From the NCBI GenBank assembly GCA_902495265.1, contig CABUWR010000063.1:1-7493 (forward strand): a stretch of DNA of 7,493 nt. The letters are read 5' to 3'. Position numbers and translations under genes: made by a program. This document shows, piece by piece, positions 1 to 5,786 of the stretch. Each line of letters opens with the position of its first letter. The first letter of the stretch is position 1. The notes below the pieces were generated by a model. It ran no database searches. It was not told where the DNA came from and saw nothing but the letters and a program-made list of their open reading frames with translations. The DNA is from an uncultured Collinsella sp. GTDB taxonomy: Bacteria; Actinomycetota; Coriobacteriia; Coriobacteriales; Coriobacteriaceae.

Positions 1-500
1 CCGGCAACACCCTCAATGATGAGCGCCAGTTCCTCAAAGCTGCGGCCCACCTCGGTGCCCTTGCCCGACATGGTCTCGAGCAGCACCGTCGTCTGCTGGC
101 CCTCAAACATCACCTGACACAGGGCGTCGACAATCATCTGAATGCCGGCGTCGGAGCCCTGCCCCACATGCGCACCGGGATGGAAGTTGTAGTAGTTGCC
201 GGGCAGCGCCTCCATGCGCCGCAGGTCCTCTGCCATAGCCTCCAAGGCGAACTCGCGCGCCCGCTCTTTGGCAGAACAGGGGTTGTAGGTATACGGGGCA
301 TGCGCCACCAGCGGTCCAAAGTCGTTTTGCGACATAAGCTCGCGCAGAGCCGCCACGTCATCCATGTCAAGTTCTTTTGCCTTGCCACCGCGCGGGTTGC
401 GCGTAAAGAACGCAAAGGTATTGGCGCCAATGGACAACGCCGTCTCCCCCATTGCCCGATAGCCCTTCGTCGTCGAAAGATGACACCCGATCGTCAGCAT
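1..500 (-). CDS. nfo: Endonuclease IV (AP endonuclease, Nfo), 3' end cut by window edge
   Basis: Base-excision repair enzyme of the Xylose-isomerase-like TIM-barrel fold. It cleaves DNA 5' to abasic sites using a trinuclear zinc centre (family knowledge). The 166 visible residues start [10 protein letters not shown], like the family N-terminus with its conserved His near residue 7. Zinc-ligand motifs appear in order: His67 in AHAPYTYN, His107 and His111 in NFHPGAHVG, and Glu142 in LLETMSGKG. Known family members are about 280 residues, so roughly 40 percent of the protein lies beyond base 1. The ATG at 500-498 is preceded by AGGAGG nine bases upstream, which fixes the start. The gene is last in a minus-strand series and its ribosome binding site directly abuts repeat copy 1. 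No frameshift or missing motif is seen in the visible part. Confidence 0.93.
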   Translation of the reverse strand, partial: MLTIGCHLSTTKGYRAMGETALSIGANTFAFFTRNPRGGKAKELDMDDVAALRELMSQNDFGPLVAHAPYTYNPCSAKERAREFALEAMAEDLRRMEALPGNYYNFHPGAHVGQGSDAGIQMIVDALCQVMFEGQQTTVLLETMSGKGTEVGRSFEELALIIEGVA

Positions 501-517
501 CTCCAGCTCCCTCCTCA

Positions 518-600
518 TCAGTTGCGGTGAAATACGGTCTATTGGTGCCCTATTTTGGCGCAAACAGACCGTATTCCACCGCAAGTTATAAAAGGGGCAT
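518..600 (-). repeat. Covarying hairpin element, copy 1 (upstream of nfo)
   Basis: This is an 83-nt element equal in length to the copy at 1685-1767. Arms at 522-545 and 561-584 flank a 15-nt loop (546-560). Read on the minus strand, the lower stem TTGCGGTGGAATA pairs with TATTTCACCGCAA (one G-T wobble). The upper stem continues CGGTCTGTTTG opposite CCAATAGACCG, with one more G-T wobble and one mismatch. The loop contains AATAGGG. The 5' flank is CCCTTTTATAAC and the 3' flank is CTGA, running into the nfo ribosome binding site. There is no U-tract directly after the stem, so it is not an intrinsic terminator. It could be a dispersed palindromic repeat or a structured mRNA leader. Confidence 0.85.
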
Positions 601-647
601 CAGGGGCAAAGGCCTCCAAGGCATTCCAGGCGCTGGCGCCATGCCCC
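590..647 (-). terminator. Possible branched terminator after the Gfo/Idh gene
   Basis: On the minus strand, GGGGCAT (647-641) can pair with ATGCCCC (600-594), which is followed by TTTT. The 40-nt interior holds two small hairpins, GGCGCCAGCGCC and GCCTTGGAGGC, and an alternative right arm TGCCCC (608-603). The long loop makes it a weak call. Its right arm overlaps the 5' edge of repeat copy 1. Confidence 0.3.
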
Positions 648-653
648 CACGCA

Positions 654-1673
654 CTAAAGTTTCAAGCGAATCGCATCGATAATGCGCGCGCAGCGCTGCG
701 TGGCGGCAAGGGGCATGACGGGACTCTCGAGTTTCCCCGCCCGGATGAGCTGGGTCGCATGCTGGATTTCGCCGTAGAAATCATCGATCTCAAACGGGGC
801 ATTTATTTCGAGCGTTCGACCGTCGGAATACTTCACATGGGCGAGCTCGGGGCGATGGAGACGCTCGATTTCCAACGTGCCTCGCTCACAGACAATCGTT
901 AAGCGGCTTTCATATGTTGCTTTGCCGTCGCACACCATATGAATGGGTATACCGCCGACGCTCATACGGATCTCGTCGGCCCAATCGACGCGGCCGCCTG
1001 ATACGTCACGCCAGCGAACTTCACGGGATGAAACCTCGCACGCGCCCGCGAGCAAATCCTCAAACCAACCGACCGCATAGCAGCCCATGTCATATAGACA
1101 GCCGCCCTGCAACGAATCAAGCAGATAGCCCGAAGGAGGCTCGCCGTAATCGAGCTTTTGCACGCTTTCAATCGAGACAATACGGCCAAGCTCACCCGAC
1201 GCAAGCAAGTCCTTCACGCGAGTGCGCATCGGGCAAAACCGATTCTTCATCGCCTCCATAAACAGCACGCCGCGCTCACGAGAGGTGGAGGCAATCGAGA
1301 GAGCCTCTTCCTCACTCAAAACGGCCGGCTTTTCGCACAGCACGGCCTTTCCCGCGCGCAGTGCCCGACAGACCCAATGCGCATGCATGCCATGTGGAAG
1401 AGCCAAGTAGATTGCGTCGACATCGGGGTCGGCAATCAGCGCATCATAAGCCACATCGCCGCTATCGTCAGCCGTGGCATAACTGTGCGCGGCATCAATC
1501 GAAAACGCCCTGCAAAACTCCTCAACATGCGAAGGAGTGCGGCCGGCGGCAGCCACAAGCCGTGCCCCGTCCACCTCCTTGAGCGACGATGCAAATCGAT
1601 GCGAAATGTGTCCAGCGCCCAAAACGCCCCAACAAACCTCACGCAAATCATCACATGAATCCCGATGACCCAC
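654..1673 (-). CDS. Gfo/Idh/MocA-family oxidoreductase (dihydrodiol dehydrogenase-like)
   Basis: This 339-residue NAD(P)-dependent oxidoreductase probably acts on a sugar, polyol or related carbonyl substrate; the specificity cannot be read from sequence. An N-terminal Rossmann fold carries GVLGAGHISH (Gly19 and Gly21 in GxG). The family lysine motif EKP is at 114-116 (CEKPAVLS). The C-terminal domain has GGCLYDMGCYAVG at about 190-202, matching the GGG-x-L-x-D-x-G-x-Y signature of the dihydrodiol dehydrogenase branch, with candidate catalytic residues Lys115, Asp195 and Tyr199. I chose the GTG at 1673 because AAGGGGG lies five bases upstream. An in-frame extension to a TTG at 1751 would run through repeat copy 2 and is unlikely. 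The TAG stop is at 656-654. The aldo/keto reductase lies upstream and nfo downstream, each separated by a hairpin repeat. Confidence 0.88.
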   Translation of the reverse strand: MGHRDSCDDLREVCWGVLGAGHISHRFASSLKEVDGARLVAAAGRTPSHVEEFCRAFSIDAAHSYATADDSGDVAYDALIADPDVDAIYLALPHGMHAHWVCRALRAGKAVLCEKPAVLSEEEALSIASTSRERGVLFMEAMKNRFCPMRTRVKDLLASGELGRIVSIESVQKLDYGEPPSGYLLDSLQGGCLYDMGCYAVGWFEDLLAGACEVSSREVRWRDVSGGRVDWADEIRMSVGGIPIHMVCDGKATYESRLTIVCERGTLEIERLHRPELAHVKYSDGRTLEINAPFEIDDFYGEIQHATQLIRAGKLESPVMPLAATQRCARIIDAIRLKL

Positions 1674-1684
1674 GACAGCCCCCT

Positions 1685-1767
1685 TCAGTTGCGGTGAAAT
1701 AGTTCCTGTTTGGCCCCTATTCTGCCGCAAACAGGAACTATTCCACCGCAAGTTATAAAAGGGTCAT
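1685..1767 (-). repeat. Covarying hairpin element, copy 2 (between AKR and Gfo/Idh genes)
   Basis: Arms 1689-1712 and 1728-1751 flank a 15-nt loop (1713-1727). On the minus strand all 24 stem positions pair, with one G-T wobble; on the plus strand that position is an A-C mismatch. The upper stem GTTCCTGTTTG pairs with CAAACAGGAAC and differs from copy 1 by compensatory changes. The loop again contains AATAGGG. The 5' flank CCCTTTTATAAC and 3' flank CTGA match copy 1. The 5' edge overlaps the TGA stop of the aldo/keto reductase gene (1766-1764), and the 3' edge lies 11 bases before the Gfo/Idh GTG start, so the element fills the whole gap. Confidence 0.87.
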
Positions 1768-2954
1768 GAGGAGCGCGTTTTGCCGAAGGCCTTAAGCACC
1801 GCCGTCACGGGACCAGGCTGGAAACGTCGGCGCACATCGTCGAGACGCTCGGGAATATCGATGTGCTGTGGGCAGTGGCGCGCGCATTTGCCGCACTTGA
1901 CGCAATTGCTCACGAGCTTGGGCTCGCTCGTGCGCACCGCACTCGCCGTAAAGTATTGCGACAGCCCCGTAAACCAGCTGTGCGCATAGCTCGCGTTGTA
2001 GGCGGCAAAGCAGCCGGGAATGTTGATACCCTTGGGGCATGGCATGCAGTAGCCGCATCCCGTGCAGGGCACACGGTTCGATTTCTCAAACTCCATCAAC
2101 ACGCGCGCAATCGTGTCGAGCTGGTTGGCAGTCATCGAATTCGGCAACGCGAGGTCTGCCAGTGACGAATTCTCATCCACCTGCGCGATATCGGTCATAC
2201 CCGAAAGCAGCATCGTCACCTGAGGATGATTCCACACCCACGAAAGACCCCAGGCGGCAGGAGTGCGCAAATGCGGGTCACGGGCACTATCGAGCACAGC
2301 GCGGGCCCGTGGCGGCAGCTTGCCCGCTAAACGCCCGCCCAGCAGCGGCTCCATCACAAACACCGCGAGCCCGCGCTCCGCAGCCGCCATGAGTCCTGCC
2401 GTTCCCGCTTGGTAACGCTCGCCGGCATAGTTGTACTGTATCTGGCAAAAATCCCAGTCATATGCGTCAAGCATCGTCAGGAAATCCACCGCGCTGCCGT
2501 GGTACGAAAAACCAATCTGGCGAATGCGCCCCGCCGCCTTTTGACACGCGATCCAGTCCTCAATGCCCAATGCCACCACACGTTCCCACTGGGCGGGCGA
2601 GGTAATGTTATGCATGAGGTAATAGTCGATATGGTCGGTCCGCAGGCGCCGCAGTTGCTCATCGAAGAACCGGTCGAAATCCTCCGCGCACTTGCACGAA
2701 GCATGCGGCAACTTGGTCGCCAGCAACACCCGGTCACGCAGCCCCAAGCGCTCAAGCGAGGCGCCCACGCACGCCTCGTTACCGGGATAGAGATACGCGG
2801 TGTCCAGATAATTAATCCCCTGCTCCACCGCACGGGAAATGATGGCATCGGCTGTCTTCGCATCCGGACGTCCCGGCGCACCGGGAAACCTCATGCAGCC
2901 CAGACCCAACGCCGAGATACGGTTGCCGCTTTTGGGGTCAACGCGATATTGCAC
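1764..2954 (-). CDS. Aldo/keto reductase with C-terminal double [4Fe-4S] ferredoxin domain
   Basis: This 396-residue cytoplasmic oxidoreductase fuses an aldo/keto reductase barrel to a dicluster ferredoxin tail, resembling the COG1453 type common in anaerobes. The AKR tetrad is visible: Asp51 and Tyr56 in YLDTAYLYPGNE, Lys81 in LLATKLPH, His115 in YYLMHNI. Cluster motif one is CTGCGYCMPCP (Cys297, 300, 303, 306) and motif two is CVKCGKCARHCP (Cys351, 354, 357, 361). This suggests electron exchange between a ferredoxin-like donor and the barrel (family inference); the substrate is unknown. I chose the GTG at 2954, giving MQYRVDPKSGNRIS, the typical N-terminus of this family. AAGGGAGG sits just upstream. 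An ATG at 2972 is the alternative, adding six residues. The stop overlaps repeat copy 2. Confidence 0.9.
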   Translation of the reverse strand: MQYRVDPKSGNRISALGLGCMRFPGAPGRPDAKTADAIISRAVEQGINYLDTAYLYPGNEACVGASLERLGLRDRVLLATKLPHASCKCAEDFDRFFDEQLRRLRTDHIDYYLMHNITSPAQWERVVALGIEDWIACQKAAGRIRQIGFSYHGSAVDFLTMLDAYDWDFCQIQYNYAGERYQAGTAGLMAAAERGLAVFVMEPLLGGRLAGKLPPRARAVLDSARDPHLRTPAAWGLSWVWNHPQVTMLLSGMTDIAQVDENSSLADLALPNSMTANQLDTIARVLMEFEKSNRVPCTGCGYCMPCPKGINIPGCFAAYNASYAHSWFTGLSQYFTASAVRTSEPKLVSNCVKCGKCARHCPQHIDIPERLDDVRRRFQPGPVTAVLKAFGKTRSS

Positions 2955-3041
2955 GGCCCCTCCCTTCGCCATCAGCGCCCCGGCAAGGCGAAACACAATG
3001 GTCACGCAGCCGAAACATCGTGGAATCGCAATCGAGAACGT

Positions 3042-3071
3042 ATCGTAACGCAGCAGAAATCGAGCCGTCAC
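3042..3071 (-). promoter_or_regulatory. Possible promoter of the AKR gene
   Basis: On the minus strand, GTGACG (3071-3066) and TACGAT (3047-3042) are separated by 18 bases and resemble -35 and -10 boxes. This would give a leader of about 80 nt before the GTG at 2954. The match is modest. Confidence 0.35.
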
Positions 3072-3091
3072 GGCACCGCTTTAACATCAGC

Positions 3092-3117
3092 AAAAAGCCC
3101 GATGAAAGGAGCCGGGC
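3092..3117 (-). terminator. Terminator-like hairpin upstream of AKR promoter
   Basis: On the minus strand GCCCGG pairs with TCGGGC (one G-U) around a 9-nt loop and is followed by TTTTT. No minus-strand gene lies upstream, so it would stop antisense transcription leaving panE, or attenuate a longer AKR transcript. The stem is short. Confidence 0.35.
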
Positions 3118-3234
3118 ATGACCACGCGCATGTCTTTGCGGTCTGCCCTGCAGCGTAGCGTCCAGGCAAACGTTTCTTTTTTATAACAGCCGCCCCGCGC
3201 ACCCACCAATCACCCTGGCAGCATACAATCCATC

Positions 3235-3260
3235 AGGCGCCCCTTACGCGGGCGCCTTTT
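3235..3260 (+). terminator. Intrinsic terminator or attenuator hairpin just before panE
   Basis: AGGCGCCC (3235-3242) pairs perfectly with GGGCGCCT (3250-3257) around the loop CTTACGC, followed by TTTT on the plus strand. It ends only about four bases before the panE ribosome binding site GGGGAG (3265-3270). No plus-strand gene precedes it, so it is either an attenuator or the end of a short untranslated RNA. Confidence 0.6.
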
Positions 3261-3279
3261 ACATGGGGAGATGATTCAC

Positions 3280-4194
3280 ATGCAGATCAACAAGGTCGCC
3301 TTTATCGGCAAGGGCGGCGTCGGCCTGCTCTACGGCAGCATGATCGCCCGGGCGCTCGGCAACGACGCCGTCGAATACATCATGGATGACACCCGTTTTG
3401 AGCGTCACGCGGGCGATGCGCTCACTGTCAACGGCAAGCCCTGCGATCTCACGTCCGTCCGCGCCAGCGAGGCGACGCCCGCCGATCTGGTCATCCTGAC
3501 AGTCAAGACCACCGGTCTCGACCAAGCACTCAAGACTATGGAGCGCGTCGTGGGACCCAACACGCTCATCGCCTCGCTGTGCAACGGCATTACGAGCGAG
3601 CAAAAGATTGCCGAGCGCTTTGGCTGGGAGCACACCGTCCTGGGCATCTGCCAAGGCATGGACGCCGTGTTCCTCAACGGAGAGCTCACCTTTACCAATG
3701 CGGGCGAGATTCGCTTTGGCGCGGCAGCGGGCACCGAGCCCGCAACCGTTACCACCATTGACGAGCTCTATACGCGCTGCGGCGTCGCCCATACCGTCGA
3801 GAGCGACATTGCGCACCGCATGTGGGCCAAACTCATGCTCAACGACGGCATCAACCAGACCTGCATGGCCTACGGCGGGACCTACGGAAGCGCCACGGAG
3901 CCGGGCTCCGAGCAGCGTCGCTGCTTTGTTTCCGCCATGCGCGAAACGCTTGCGGTCGCTAACGCCGAGGGCATTGAGCTGACCGAGGCAGACCTGACGC
4001 AGATGGTGCATCTCATCGAGGGAATCGACCCCGCCGGTATGCCCTCGATGGCTCAAGACCGCGTCGCAAGGCGCAAAACCGAGGTTGATGAGTTCGCGGG
4101 CACCATCTGCCGCCTCGCAGCCAAGCACGATATCCAAGTGCCGCAAAACGATTGGCTCTACCAGCGCATCCGTGATATCGAGGCAAGCTGGTAA
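3280..4194 (+). CDS. panE: Ketopantoate reductase family protein (2-dehydropantoate 2-reductase, PanE/ApbA)
   Basis: This 304-residue enzyme is predicted to reduce 2-dehydropantoate to pantoate with NADPH in pantothenate and CoA synthesis. The N-terminal Rossmann motif FIGKGGVGLLYG has Gly10, Gly12 and Gly15. LTVKTTGLDQAL (73-84) and SLCNGITSEQ (99-108) follow the family pattern of conserved K and N-G. The C-terminal helical domain has MWAKLMLNDGIN, with Lys184 matching the catalytic lysine and Asn188 nearby, and SMAQDRVARRKTEVD with Glu268 at the conserved substrate-binding position. I chose the ATG at 3280 because GGGGAG lies nine bases upstream; the ATG at 3271 abuts that site with no spacer. 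No other pantothenate genes are visible, and PanE paralogs with other 2-keto acid substrates are common, so the substrate is inferred. Confidence 0.88.
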   Translation: MQINKVAFIGKGGVGLLYGSMIARALGNDAVEYIMDDTRFERHAGDALTVNGKPCDLTSVRASEATPADLVILTVKTTGLDQALKTMERVVGPNTLIASLCNGITSEQKIAERFGWEHTVLGICQGMDAVFLNGELTFTNAGEIRFGAAAGTEPATVTTIDELYTRCGVAHTVESDIAHRMWAKLMLNDGINQTCMAYGGTYGSATEPGSEQRRCFVSAMRETLAVANAEGIELTEADLTQMVHLIEGIDPAGMPSMAQDRVARRKTEVDEFAGTICRLAAKHDIQVPQNDWLYQRIRDIEASW

Positions 4195-4227
4195 CGCCAA
4201 CGCACCGCATTCAACAGCCTTAACAGC

Positions 4228-4267
4228 AAAGCCGCCGCAAGGAAACCGTTCCCCCTGCGGCGGCTTT
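4228..4267. terminator. Bidirectional terminator between panE and the small membrane protein gene
   Basis: AAAGCCGCCGCA (4228-4239) and TGCGGCGGCTTT (4256-4267) are a perfect 12-bp inverted repeat with a 16-nt loop. It lies 33 bases after the panE stop and 37 bases beyond the stop of the convergent gene, with T-rich ends on both strands. Confidence 0.85.
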
Positions 4268-4304
4268 CATCTTCGTCTATGACCGGCAGCCAATCTCACA
4301 ACAG

Positions 4305-4511
4305 TTAGCGTTGCGACTCCGGCACCTCGTCCTCGTCATCGCGGCAAAGCAGCACGCCGGCGCTTCCCAGCAGCGCCGCTGCGATCAGCGCGCCAACCAC
4401 GGTTGGAGTAGCCCCGCATGCCCCCTGCATGCCCGCAACGAGCGCGGCCGTAGGACCAAGGCAGCCAAGCACCAATGCGACGGCGGCAACGGCGATATCT
4501 CGAGCGTTCAC
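4305..4511 (-). CDS. Small hypothetical membrane protein, two predicted transmembrane helices
   Basis: This 68-residue protein is not recognised. It has hydrophobic, Ala/Gly/Val/Leu-rich segments at about residues 5-27 and 37-56, separated by a short turn rich in Gly, Ala, Thr and Pro, then an acidic cytosol-like tail RDDEDEVPESQR. The GTG start at 4511 is supported by GGAGGAAG seven bases upstream, a strong site for a short frame. It reads toward the shared terminator at 4228-4267 and appears monocistronic. A pair of helices with a charged tail can suggest a holin-like or small-exporter role, but nothing in the sequence proves it. Cys residues at 17, 32 and 56 lie in or near the helices. Confidence 0.7.
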   Translation of the reverse strand: MNARDIAVAAVALVLGCLGPTAALVAGMQGACGATPTVVGALIAAALLGSAGVLLCRDDEDEVPESQR

Positions 4512-4698
4512 AAGACCACTTCCTCCAAGAGAAAGACCTTAATTCTCAAGAACCAGTGTGCCCCGCGCCCATATGCGCGGCGTACTGCCACGGTAAGCGC
4601 TCTGTTAGCTCAAGCATGCACAAATAACGGACGCCCTTACGTTGCCCAAAGGCTCGGTAAAGACGCCCGCCCGTCATGTCCTATTGGCTTATGGCAGA

Positions 4699-5475
4699 TT
4701 ACCAACCGGTATAGTAGTCGGTGGTTCCGGCTGCGCAGCCGGAGTCATAGACCTTGCACTCGCCCTTGGAACCGGTAAACGTGGAGCCCTGAGCCTTATC
4801 GCCCGCGGCAACGACGTAGTAACCATCGGAATCGCGCCAAAAGCCCTCGGAATCCTGAGTCCACTCGCCCGTGCGGTGATGGTAGAGCACGTTGCTGCTG
4901 TAATAGGTCTCACGACGACCGTTATAGTTATTGACGCCGCTCGAGCGCGTCAGGCCCGAGCCATTCGCGTAATACGCAGCAGACGCGTAAGACGAGCCGG
5001 AGCCGGCGTTGTAATACGAAGCCTGAACGGCCTCAGCGGCCTCGGCTTCGGCAGCCGCAGCCTCGAGCGCCTCGCGCTTAGCATCCTCGAGCGTCGCGCG
5101 CAGCTCATCGAGCTCGGTCGACTTGGCGTCGACCTCCACCATCGTCAGCAGGCTACCCGCACCGTCGATGCATTCTTGAAGCACGGCGCGCTCGCCATCG
5201 GTGGCATAGTCGCCATACATGTTCATGATAATTTGAGCGCGAACTTCCAAAGAGTCGCGCTTGGCCCCCATGGAGGCGTTCCACTCCTGCATGGAGCCAA
5301 AACCGTCGCCGCGATAATCGACGGGCTGCATCAACGTGGCCTCGGAGGGCGCGGAACCAACCGCGTCGGACAGCGTCGCCGCGTGGGCCTCGGTTACGCC
5401 GGTACCCACCAAAAGCGCCACGGCAAGCGTGGCAGAAAGGGCGGCGGCCTTCGGTTTTCGTGAATCGATCCTCAT
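4699..5475 (-). CDS. Secreted coiled-coil protein with C-terminal 3D-like domain
   Basis: This 258-residue exported protein has a Sec signal peptide at residues 1 to about 32 (basic RKPK, hydrophobic core, then AHA before ATLSDAV). A mostly helical region follows, with an Ala/Glu-rich coiled-coil stretch at 115-150, then a Tyr/Ser/Gly linker (153-180). The C-terminal module (about 180-258) starts GVNNYNGRRETYYSS and ends KVYDSGCAAGTTDYYTGW. Its D-x-G and D-Y-Y pattern resembles the three-Asp (3D) beta-barrel domain of MltA/YuiC-type peptidoglycan enzymes, with candidate acids Asp226, Asp244 and Asp253. Cys240 and Cys247 could form a disulfide. A cell-wall remodelling role is inferred, not shown. 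The ATG at 5475 has GGAGG eleven bases upstream. The longer open frame upstream covers promoter DNA and lacks gene-like composition. Confidence 0.82.
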   Translation of the reverse strand: MRIDSRKPKAAALSATLAVALLVGTGVTEAHAATLSDAVGSAPSEATLMQPVDYRGDGFGSMQEWNASMGAKRDSLEVRAQIIMNMYGDYATDGERAVLQECIDGAGSLLTMVEVDAKSTELDELRATLEDAKREALEAAAAEAEAAEAVQASYYNAGSGSSYASAAYYANGSGLTRSSGVNNYNGRRETYYSSNVLYHHRTGEWTQDSEGFWRDSDGYYVVAAGDKAQGSTFTGSKGECKVYDSGCAAGTTDYYTGW

Positions 5476-5569
5476 GTAGCTGGAAACCTCCGTAGTGCGT
5501 TTTTGCTGCGTTTGAGCTGTGTATGATTCGATCGCGCTGCATAGTACCCCGAGCAAATCGCGACCTGCG

Positions 5570-5605
5570 GTTTTACTCAAAAGACGCACGTCAATTGCGT
5601 AAAAC
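5570..5605. promoter_or_regulatory. Nested inverted repeat, possible operator of the secreted-protein gene
   Basis: GTTTTAC (5570-5576) and GTAAAAC (5599-5605) form an outer 7-bp inverted repeat. Inside it, ACGCA (5584-5588) and TGCGT (5596-5600) form a second, overlapping one. It lies about 95-130 bases upstream of the ATG at 5475. Binding by a regulator is inferred. Confidence 0.4.
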
Positions 5606-5686
5606 TCACATCCTCTCAACAGGAGTTTTCCACAACTCGAATGCATAAAGCGTGCCAAAAACCCTGTTTTTGCACCCTCTCTATGC

Positions 5687-5727
5687 AAAAAAGGCGCCGG
5701 TGCGACCATTGTTCGCACAGGCGCCTT
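5687..5727 (-). terminator. Intrinsic terminator of metY
   Basis: On the minus strand AAGGCGCC then GTGCGA pair with TCGCAC then GGCGCCTT, with one T-C mismatch between the two blocks and loop ACAATGG. A run of six T follows. It lies about 60 bases after the metY stop and separates metY from the secreted-protein gene. Confidence 0.9.
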
Positions 5728-5786
5728 GAGCAGGCATTTAATGCAGTTATACCATCGAGTCGCAAGGGGTCCTTGCACAAGTCGCC

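Larger units (their letters stand above)
2955..3279. other. Divergent intergenic region between AKR and panE genes
   Basis: This is 325 bases with no supported gene. Minus-strand signals are a weak promoter (3042-3071) and a terminator-like hairpin (3092-3117). Plus-strand signals are TATAAC at 3182-3187 after a run of T, TACAAT at 3224-3229 (neither with a good -35), and a terminator hairpin (3235-3260) just before the panE ribosome binding site. TTTTATAAC at 3179-3187 also occurs in the flank of both hairpin repeats. Confidence 0.6.
5476..5786. other. Intergenic region upstream of the secreted-protein gene and downstream of metY
   Basis: These 311 bases contain no supported gene. The metY terminator occupies 5687-5727. 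Nearer the secreted-protein gene are a nested inverted repeat (5570-5605), a small hairpin GAGTT/AACTC (5623-5638), and a minus-strand TACTAT (5546-5541) identical to the metY -10 box but without a convincing -35. The DNA is more AT-rich than the surrounding genes. Confidence 0.6.

Noticed and set aside
518..1767. Reading the two hairpin elements as simple intrinsic terminators
   Set aside because: Neither stem is followed by a U-tract on either strand. The only T-run lies before the stem on the coding strand.
3259..4200. Minus-strand open frame of 313 codons opposite panE
   Set aside because: It mirrors panE almost end to end and has no recognisable domain, while panE has its full set of motifs and a ribosome binding site.
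4512..4698. Hairpin CCGCGC/GCGCGG at 4563-4580 and repeated GGGCGTC in the gap after the secreted-protein gene
   Set aside because: No T-run follows on either strand, and the repeats are short. I see no gene, tRNA or clear terminator in this gap.
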